DNA of 29,309 bases from contig LPNZ01001712.1 in NCBI GenBank assembly GCA_001655205.1, positions 1 to 29,309 on the forward strand, read 5' to 3'. The translations under genes were made by a program, and so were the position numbers. Below, piece after piece: positions 8,143-17,142 of the stretch. How positions within the stretch are numbered: position 1 is the first letter of the stretch; each line of letters starts with the position of its first letter. Origin of the DNA: Lenisia limosa (taxonomy: Eukaryota; Breviatea). The notes under the pieces were generated by a model that had not been told where the DNA came from, did no database searches, and was given only the letters and a program-made list of their open reading frames with translations.

Positions 8143-10577
8143 ATGGAACCATATTTTATTGCCTCTAAGGCTGCAAGCCTTGCTGTTGACGTAGGCCTAC
8201 AAATCTCTTGATTAACACTTCCTCAGGCGGCTTCTTCTGCCTTCTTAGTTACACCTTTCCGTGTACAAGGATCTGCACCTACCCCAAGAGGCGCAAGAAT
8301 GATCGTCTTCAAGTTAGCAACTTTCCGCATTCAGCTGGATGTCTCATATTCCGAACTTTTGAGCAGGCTTATTTTGAGCTTGTTGAATTGATAGCATTAT
8401 AATTTGATCTTAGTTAATATAAAATCTATTGTGTAAATTGGATAAATTTGCGGAAATGGAGTCTTAATTTTATCAGGAAGAATGCATGCGACCAGCCGAG
8501 CAAGCGCGCGAAAAAGGGAATATCGCTATCAGACACGCCGGTGACTGGCATGCCTGGCTGGCATATCACTGTGAGGGGTTCAGCTGGGTTGAGTTGTGTG
8601 GTTTAGTACTATGCTTAATCTAATTTATTGATTTCTCATTTGTCGAAAAAACTATCATATATTTGCTATTTATTTTTTTTCTGAATAGGAAGGCAAATGA
8701 TGCATATATGCTGCCATCCTTTAAAATATGATTTTCGAACAGCTTTATTTAAACATAGTTGAAATAATTTATATGTGGGGGGGGGCAGTGAACGGGCATA
8801 ATTGGACTTAGGCTAATATCATATGCAATAATAACCAAGAAAGAAAAGCCTTTTGTATACTCTGCCTAACAGTTATTTCAGGGCACACTTGGAGGCGGAC
8901 TCATGGAACATCGCAACATCGAGAAGGCCATTTCTGTGAGCTGCTGGGGTAATGATGATTTTCCGTCCGTCTTGCGAGTTGATTAATTGTCCAGTTGGCG
9001 AACTCTTCGGACAAGGCGGTGCTGTACCACTACTCTTCGATGAACGAAGACATTGATGAAGCGCTTCCTGTATGTTCTTTGTAACTGTCAGTTTTTTTCC
9101 CTGCTAACCCAAATATTGCTATAAATTTTCTAGTTTGTTAGATTATAATCTTCCATATTCCAGGTTTGTGGTGGAGAGACGTGGATGGTTGTTGAACGAT
9201 TGGACCGACTCACCCACAACGGTGATGGTAGGCGTGGTTCTCGATTGGTTATGCCTTCAGAATTCAAGATAGGGTCAGAAGCAGCTCAGAGGACCAATGT
9301 TGTTGAGGTGAGATATTGTTGTTGATGTTTATCTGTTTCTTATCCTACCAGTTCCTTCGCTTGCCTAAAGATGGGAAGGCTGTGCAACGCCAAATAGTCT
9401 CACGTGAGAGGTGGTTTAAAAGTCAAATACAGTACAACATGGGCCTTGCATCAGCTTTGGTCATTTCTTTTTCTTCATAGTGGCCCAGAGGTATCAATGT
9501 CAAAATGAAACCCCAACAATGTGATTGTATCCAAGTGAATTTTTAGTTGGCGATGACGGAGAGTACAGCACCCTGGTTGGCACCCTAGGGTCGGAGGAAC
9601 TGGACAAATGGAGTAACACTATCGCTGCAGGAGTATGAAGCGTATTATGAACTGTTCTGTCATTATTGGCTGGTTTAACGTTTTAGGCCTTCAGAAAAGG
9701 GATGCACCATCGCGTCACCCTCCCCCACAGTAAGCTTCGCTACTTGTACCATGTGTTTATGTTGTAGGTGACGAGGAGTTGATTGCATACCCCTACAACT
9801 TCTCACCCTGGGTATACATATTTGGAGGCGGACACGTCGGCGCCATGGTAGGTCGCTCGGGCTGTCTGACCTCCAGATCTGTGAGATCGCTTCAATGGCC
9901 AATTTCAAGACCTGCATCCTCGACCACCGTCCCGAGTTTAGCAATTCTCAGGCACACCCGAAGGCTGATAAGGTGCGTGCGTCTTTCGATTCCTCACAAC
10001 ACAGACTGTGACAATTCCTGGAGTGGACAAGTATTTCGATACCGTTTCAAGTCTCAAGGTACGCCAGTTGATGGTGCTGACATCTTTAGGTGTGCACACA
10101 TGACAATATTGTTGCTGTTTCAAGGTGAGGCTAAGAGGCGATGGTATCATTTCTCATTTTACTGTAGTGGTCATATTGGAGATCTCAATGTTGTTGATGC
10201 CGCTCTCAGATTCGACTGTTTACCGTATAGGGGCATTGTGCCATGGCCACATTCATGTTCATGAATTATTATATATCATATGATATAGTATACTCTTTAG
10301 TATGATATGATCTTAGATTCCCCAAATTCTTACAAACGCAGCTATGTTGGCATGATTGGTTCGCGAAGAAAGAGGGGCATGGTATACGAAGAGCTCAGAA
10401 GCAAGGGCCATACAACAGTAGGACTGTCCAGGCTCTCACAGTTAGGACGAAATCGACCGAATCCACAACCCCATTGGCCTGCCCATTGGAGGCGAGACTC
10501 CAGGCGAAATCGCAGTCGGCATTGTGGCCGAGTTGGTAAAGAGACGCTATGGTGGTCGCAGACTGCCCAAGGTCTAG
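8143..10577 (+). CDS. XdhC/CoxI-family molybdenum hydroxylase maturation protein, 17 exons
   Basis: Exons: 8143-8190, 8227-8312 (or to 8340), 8477-8540 (or to 8587), 8882-8935, 8995-9069, 9164-9227, 9261-9307, 9352-9403, 9547-9632, 9687-9729, 9768-9847, 9877-9972, 10005-10058, 10090-10124, 10168-10224, 10342-10417, 10446-10577. They give 382 or 407 residues. Every family landmark is present in order: GSAPTPRGARMIVF, GTLGGGLMEHRNIEKA, VCGGETWMVVERLD, then the C-terminal Rossmann half with VYIFGGGHVGAM, CILDHRPEF, YVGMIGSRRK and HNPIGLPIGGETPGEIAVGI. Bacterial XdhC binds molybdenum cofactor, promotes its sulfuration and inserts it into xanthine dehydrogenase; CoxI and YqeB relatives serve similar hydroxylases. 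The family is chiefly bacterial and archaeal, so lateral acquisition followed by heavy intron gain is the likely history. The partner hydroxylase is not in this window. Family membership is secure; the exon 2/3 boundary is not. Confidence 0.92.
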
Positions 10578-10803
10578 GGAGGGTTTTTGAGGCTCTTATA
10601 TATTGTTTCCTTTTCAACTGTGTCACATATTGGTGAGGACTGGGATGCCTTTCGACGATTATATTTACAACACCAACACCGGGCTTATTATTGCGGTATC
10701 TGTGAAGAATTTTAAACAACCGCTTGAAAATGTCATCCTTTTGCATCGACGCTTTCAGTAAGTAATTCAAGAGGGAAGAACATTCATAAATACAAGAGGT
10801 ACA
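10578..10803. other. Convergent spacer between XdhC and GCP2
   Basis: This spacer of about 226 nt holds the 3' untranslated regions of both genes. I see no conserved element or AATAAA on either coding strand. Confidence 0.5.
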
Positions 10804-13800
10804 TTACTTGAGAGCCGTTTGTGCGGCTCTTGCGTTGTCGAGTGACTCGAAAATTGGGGCGTAGAATCCACTAACATCCAATCGCTCGGCTGGGAAGGTC
10901 AAAAGGCACGGAGAGAGAAAGAAGAGAATAACCAACCTAGTTGGCCAAAGAGGGGTAAACTCATGGAGTACATCTTCAGCGCATCTACGTAGTGAGAGAG
11001 GAACCCCAATGAGGCATCGTTGAATTTAACTCATTATTATCAGACATGACATGATACATAAGATACTAAATACAGTTATAATCAATTTTGCCACTCAGGT
11101 TACCCCCCCCCCCCACTAAAGAACAGGTGCATGTAGTCGACGAACTGCTTCTCAATCGCAATAACCGAGGCGTTGTAGTTCACTGAGGCCAAAGCTGACT
11201 CGATCGCCTCATTCGCTGTGGCAACTGACGTGTTTCCGGGATCCTGCGGGGGGGGGGGGTGATGTTTCAAAAAGTGGTGAAAAAGAGGGGAATCACATCC
11301 CTCCGAAAATTAAGAGCCTGGTTTGTGATTCTTTTTTTATTCCTTATACATCCCTACGCTATGCAGTCTGATGTTGTCGACAATCGCAAACAGTCGCGAG
11401 TTAGTGCTGACATACGACTCGCAAATGGCAAGAAGTTTTTGAAGAATCTGGCGGAGGGGGGAGTAACAGCAGAATATACCTTGGTACAACAGTATTTCAT
11501 TTTGCATCTTCACAGTCGAGAGCCAATACCCCCAACCTTGACCAATTTCGGATGGTCGAGAGCAAGCTGGAAGAGGGTTGAGTCTAAGAACTGCTTCTGA
11601 AGGTCTATGACCTCATCCACTGTTGATGCCTACACTGTCATTTCCCCCCAGTTACAAACCTGCTTGGCTTCCTCAATGAATTTTGTCCACAAAGTGTCGA
11701 TAACGTCCACCAGACTGTAGAACAGCAGAATTTGGACCATTTGCAGCATGGCCTGGCGGGTGCGGTGCGACCGTCGGAACTGCCGGGAGGCTGGGAGGTG
11801 GCGGATGGTCTGGGTGTGAGGGACGAAATATGCCATTGAAAAAAGTAACTTGAGTCATACTTTATCAAGAAACCGAGAGTTACAAAGGCGTCTCTCTAGC
11901 CCCTTCAGTGCGAAAAGATGCCTAAGACATGAAAAACAGACGCGCAAAACTGAACCTGAAGATGAGCTGGTACTTCACGATGGACTGATGGCTTAAGACT
12001 AAACTGACAGGCCACTTGACCTCACAGTAAAGACCTGGGCAGGTAATGTCCAGGAATGCAAATCGTTCAAAGTCAGCATATAATATGCATATCGATATGA
12101 TATACAGTACATATGTACATATGATATGTATGTATGTAGTATCAACACTTATCAATGATTTCAGTACTTCCGTCAGCTTACTGAAACATTCCATTGCCTC
12201 ATTCGGGACTTCCCCTTTTTTGCTGTCTCCTCTGTGGATTTGCATAATCTAGAACGTCAAAGGCAAAACTGTCATTCGGAATAACGCTTGCATATGAGTA
12301 GCGCATACCTGGTCATAAACAGTCGCCGAGTGTAGCACGTAGGAGACGTCTTCAACAAAGGGGTCTACGGGATTGTCAGCAACATGACTATCTCTAATGC
12401 AATAGGCTGAAACCGCCTGGTATGATGCTTTTCCTTCGGGACATACCATCAGACGCAGCGCTGCTGGAAATTGCCATGTCCAAGAGGGTGGTGAGCCGAT
12501 GGCGCACAACCTTGGATGAAGGCTTTGCAAGTTCGTCACCTGCAGTGTTATTGCATGTCTCGTGACTACGGATATCTCATTTCAATTGTGAAGGCCAATC
12601 CCATGTTTACCGACTGTGTCGAAAATCATGGTCAATAAGTCACCTTGCTGCCCGAGGAAGAATTTCTAAACATATATGTAAGCTACTGGAAAAGAACTAA
12701 TTGAGCCCATACGACATGTGTTCCTTTACGTTCCTCATGTCATTTAATATTCACAATTCTACAAAATTGCTGACATTTATATGAACAGACAGTGACCGGG
12801 ATAGTCTTATACATATAATAATATACTATACTAATGTTACAACATGTTGTAAATAAGGCATGTACTACCCTCCAACTTTGAATGTAGTTAAATGATCGAA
12901 AAGTCGCTCATCATTGATTAAATGATTCAGAAGTGCCTGGTGTGGTTAACCTTTTGACCCAAAAGGGCATCTTTACAATTCGTTCGCAGCAAAGGTATTC
13001 ACCTCTCACCACGGAAGCATCGGAATAAGTGCTTTGGATGGTTTGAGCATAGGTATTGGCATCAATGGAGTAGGGCACAACCGAATTTGACGTTTGGAGC
13101 TTGTTACACTGTACAAGTACGTTCAAGAACTTGCCTAATGCGGTCATTAAGGTCCTAATCTGTAAGGGAAGTGACTCACCAGCAACAAGGGCTTTGTTGA
13201 CCAAGGTCAGGGAACCCACGGGAGCCAAGAAATCGGGTACCTGGTCCTCTCGTAAGGAGAATCTCTTTTCCCAATATCTGAAGGAATTAATGAATTAATG
13301 ATGCATGAGTCATAATGAATCCTGGGGTCATACCTGTCGTTGTATTCAAATCTATTTTCGGTGATGGTGTCGTCAATACAGACAAAGAACTCCTGGAAGG
13401 GGTCTGTCACCACCCCCCGGAACAACCAGTCGCTGAGCTGAGGGGTCACGGGAGGGGGGGAGTAATATATACGGTATGCGATATGGGGATTATAGGCACA
13501 GGGGGACAATAGTCCCACCATTTCTAAGAGCGGCTTGGCTGCAACCATAGACAGGTGCTCCAGTAAACTCTCAGCAGTTGTGTTTCTAATTTGATGAAAA
13601 CTGATACAATTCAGAGCTCAAATACGAGGAAAAAAACGATTCAAAATCAACATTTGACTTCAGGCATACCCAGCCAAAACATTCCTCAGTCTCGACACGA
13701 GGTTGTAAAAGGCAGCACCATTCATGGGATTATTCATGGTTGCCTCGGCCTTTTCAATCTAAAAAAAGTGACAAAAGACATCAAACCAGTCATAAGAAAG

Positions 13801-16330
13801 AGGCATCTTAAAAAAAGAAACAAATAGTGTACCTTCATTCTCACAAGAACTTATAATGCGCATACCTCAGTAATAAGTCGGGTGAGAGTGTAAAGCGTCT
13901 TATGCGCGGGTTGGAGATAAAACCACAGGTTCTGAAAGGTGACAAACAACAACAAGGCCACATACCTGGAGGTTCAGCTTGTTTTGCCTGAATTGGAACT
14001 CCAATTGAGCGATTAAGAGCAAAAGGTCCTGAACCGTTATCCAGTAACGTAGCAAACCAACCTTGTCAAATGCTCTTATGGCAGCAGCGACTGCCTGGGG
14101 TACCAAGCCTACTGCGTTAAAGAAAGGAAAGGGGATTTTCAACCTAAGTCACATAGCACATATCATATGTTGAATGAAGTGTTAGAATGTACCTGATTGG
14201 GCTAATGAGCGGCTTTCATAAAACTCCACTACTCTGAGGCGAGACGTGCAGATTGACGCTATCCGCCGAGCCAAGTGTGCCCTTAGGGGTCAAAATCTTG
14301 ATTTCAAACAGCATCGTGGTTTGAATACAATATACTCTAAATAAGTAGAGTATAGATCTCCTCATGTACAGTGGCCGTGGTCTTGACCGAAAAAAATCAG
14401 ATTTCTCTTAAGAACAATCACTTATTATGGTCACTGTATGTAAGCCCATTAAGTGTTTTAATCTCGATCATGAAGATGTCAATACCGATCTAATTTGCCT
14501 TGATAATTACACATCTTTGCTCCATAACAATTCTAACAATGGCTGTACTCCCCCCCCCCCCCNNNNNNNNNNNNNNNNNNNNNNNNNNNNNNNNNNNNNN
14601 NNNNNNNNNNNNNNNNNNNNNNNNNNNNNNNNNNNNNNNNNNNNNNNNNNNNNNNGAAAATGTACTGCCCTTCGACACCCTAAGAAATAAGGAAGAAGCG
14701 CACGAAGGCACATATATCATCGGCTCCCCACAGACCCCAAGAGCGTATAACAGATCTTCAGTCAGAGCCTGGTCCTGAGCATTGTGATTCAGAGCAATCA
14801 GGCTGGCAACAGGTTGGCCCGGAAGCTTCGGAAGCTTGGAGGCGTACGAAGGTTCCGACGTCTCAATGGCCATGGTGGACATGGGGGTGAGCTGTGAAGT
14901 GGCTGGCTGTCTCTGTGAAAGCGCAGAACTGGACTGGTGAACACTTCGACAAAAAGGAGGCTTTCATTTCGGAGAAATGTAAACTTGATAGCAAACCTCT
15001 GCGGGAAGTGCACAGACTTTTTGGTCTCAGTAATGATTGGCTTGGGAGCGATGGAGGGTTTGTAGGGCTGAAGATCGACTGGAGAGTATTGCTTTGTGGC
15101 GGCCGGCACGGGCTCAACAGGTTTCGGTACCGAGGGTTTTGGCTGGCTCGGAGGGGGGTTCTGCGAGGGCATGAATGTGACCTCAAGAAAAGAGGATAAG
15201 TCTTATGCTGTTGTTTATTTCCCTCCAAATAGAATCACATATACTGGAACTCACCTGAGAAAGAACACTGGGCTTCTGTTGGATAGTTGAAGAAAGGGCC
15301 GGCTTGGAGGGTTGCGAGGAATAGGGGTTGTGGAGGGTGGAGAGAACAGAACGTTTTGGGTCCTTGGCAAGAGGTTGGAAGGGCTGTGGGCCAGATGAGA
15401 ATTCCTGAATGGAGGTGAGGCAGCTGACAAGCTTTGGTGTTTCCCTTCATTAATAATTAATAAAATGATGTAGCCTCCTTTGTATACAAAAGACACAATT
15501 TTCAGTGATCGGGATAAGTCTTAACCGATTTGCTTATGATTTCTAAAGGAAAATAGGTCAAGAATTTGGTCACTGGTCCTTCAAGGATACATCAGATTTA
15601 CCATTTAAGCATATGTACTGGTAAGAATACCAAATGAAAAGAGTTTAGACCAGGACTATGAAGCTGAAAGATAGGCAGGATTTATTACTCACTTGTGGAG
15701 TTGCTGATGGTGCTAAGGGACGCGAAGAGAACCGAGAGGCCTGCAATTTCAATAACAGATGTGTGAGATACATTTGGGTGGAACACTACTCACATTTGAC
15801 GCTACAGCTGTGCTAGAAACTGTACTCGAAGGCCTTGAAGGATTTGACTGCTGAAAAATGAATCCAACAGAATGGCGGCGGGAAGGGAGGGAGCCTCACC
15901 TGGAGGGGAGCAGAGGTCCGGGTGACAGTTGATGGTGGGGGGTCCAAGGGGATGGATGTCGTGTTGCTGGGTTGTACTGAAGACCTAAATAGGTCAGCGA
16001 CAGAAAATACAGCAATCCAACATCAGCTGAGATGGAATATAGTATATACTTAACGGTAATACCTTGTTTCAACGTATTCCCAAATTTGTAGCAGATACAA
16101 GATTGACCCTCAGCTCACTGTGTACTCCTTAACGGTTGAGTGACTGTAGATCTAATAGGCGGTACTGTAGCGGCTGTGACATTGTTCTCGGCTGCTTTGG
16201 GCTGTGTGTAGTTTGATCTTGTGGGGAGGGTTAGATCAGGACGAGGAACGGTTGGATTGAAGCGGAAGGCCGGCTGGGAGGATGATGTCTCACTTTGGGG
16301 CTTGGTATTGCCCCCCATGTTTGATTGCAT
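10804..16330 (-). CDS. TUBGCP2: Gamma-tubulin complex component GCP2 (Spc97-like)
   Basis: At least 29 exons join in phase, about 927 residues plus a short piece lost in the gap at 14563-14655. Residues 1 to about 290 (exons 16119-16330 through 14736-14928) are Pro/Ser/Gln-rich and look disordered. The conserved body then begins with DLLYALGGVEGQYIF and continues with LWFYLQPAHKTLYTL, DPFQEFF, YNDRYWEKRFS, AGKFLNVLVQC, KFFLGQQGDLL, VKWPVSLVLS, YQLIFRHLFALKGLERRL, MLQMVQILLFYSLVDVID and VDEVIDLQKQFLDSTL. These are the N-terminal (GRIP1) and C-terminal (GRIP2, gamma-tubulin-binding) landmarks. The YND-YW and LQ-LWFY-QP sequences fit GCP2 better than GCP3. GCP2 pairs with GCP3 and gamma-tubulin to make the small complex that nucleates microtubules. 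The ATG at 16330 is the first in the N-terminal exon. The first base of exon 14193-14281 is tentative because the preceding exon lies in or beside the gap. Confidence 0.9.
12080..12140. repeat. Palindromic ATATGATAT/GTACATATGTAC cluster in a GCP2 intron
   Basis: Between exons 11956-12034 and 12182-12248, the intron is built from short self-complementary strings (ATGCATAT, ATCGAT, GTACATATGTAC, ATATGATATGTATG). Most of it could fold on itself. It resembles the TATGATAT arrays in other introns of this window. Confidence 0.5.
14563..14655. other. Assembly gap (N run) beside a 13-C homopolymer
   Basis: Unresolved bases preceded by 13 C (14550-14562). The gap cuts the GCP2 exon that begins at 14679 on the minus strand, hiding an estimated few tens of residues just after the GVEGQYIF motif. 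Confidence 0.97.
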
Positions 16331-16735
16331 TAGGAGAGGCGATAAGAATAGCCTTGTGTTTCAAGATTCGGGCATTGCATAAATTCAAGATTTTCTTTCT
16401 TTGAGGCACCACTTTCTGAAAAAAACTACAAAAATATCTTAAAACAATATTGACACGTTAAATAATACCCGAAATAGTTCTGCTTTCTGCTTTCTGCTGA
16501 GAAAAAAATGGAAGTAAAGAGCAATAACATTAGTTACATGGTTTTTGGAAAAATGAGGAAAATTGTTGAAATTGCAGTTGAAATTGTGTAAATTCATAAA
16601 TATATGTCTATATACGCTTAGTTACATCTAAAAACAGCTAGTTTTACCACTTTAATTTCCTTAGTCTTGAGATTTCGGATTCTTTTTAAGTTTGTTGGCG
16701 CCTTCCACCACTTTCTCGTTGCTTTTGATATTAAA
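16331..16735. other. AT-rich intergenic region upstream of GCP2
   Basis: Contains the presumed GCP2 promoter. It has A- and T-rich tracts and a repeated TTCTGCTTTCTGCT string near 16480-16500. No gene is evident. Confidence 0.5.
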
Positions 16736-17014
16736 TTACTGTAATGTCGCAAGAACCACCGTTTGAAAGTTCGTTTTACTCATAACCGTTTTGTTCATCA
16801 CATTTTCAGGAACAGCTTTGTTCCCGTATAGCACAGACAAGGAAGGATGCATTTCTTTTAATAATGGGGATACCATTGTTATTGAAGAAATTCGTCCATC
16901 AGGGTAAGAGGAGCAAACCTCAATTACATTTGTTCCTCTCTCGATGCATTTCTTATAAACGGCAACAGGTGGTGGAGAGGCCATGTTGCTAACCCAGGCG
17001 AGACTACCGGCCAA
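16736..17014 (-). CDS. Possible small single-exon protein (92 residues), not recognised
   Basis: An uninterrupted minus-strand frame of 92 codons starts with MAGSLAWVSNMASPP and contains IEVCSSYPDGRISSITM and LSVLYGNKAVPENV. Its amino-acid composition is protein-like and it sits in an otherwise gene-free stretch. However, every other gene here is spliced, and the frame runs antisense to the presumed 5' region of the downstream coiled-coil gene. An internal ATG (MASPPP...) is an equally good start. It could be a genuine small gene or chance. No family is suggested. Confidence 0.3.
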   Translation of the reverse strand: MAGSLAWVSNMASPPPVAVYKKCIERGTNVIEVCSSYPDGRISSITMVSPLLKEMHPSLSVLYGNKAVPENVMNKTVMSKTNFQTVVLATLQ

Positions 17015-17142
17015 TCAGGATTACTCCCCTCTAACTTCCTGGCAGAAGATGAATGTAAGATAGCATGCTGTTGGGTGCACAGGGTTGATTAATCTGCGGC
17101 TTCACTCTGATATTATTGTTATTATTTCGATTCACCTTCCAG

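Noticed and set aside
8143-8391. A separate small gene of about 70 residues
   Set aside because: Its GSAPTPRGARMIVF segment is the XdhC N-terminal motif and it splices in phase to the downstream XdhC exons. The stop at 8389-8391 lies in the intron.
9779-10264. A 161-codon plus-strand frame that looks like a single-exon gene
   Set aside because: It is a read-through of XdhC exons 9768-9847 and later introns. The XdhC motifs continue only when the 29-nt intron 9848-9876 is removed.
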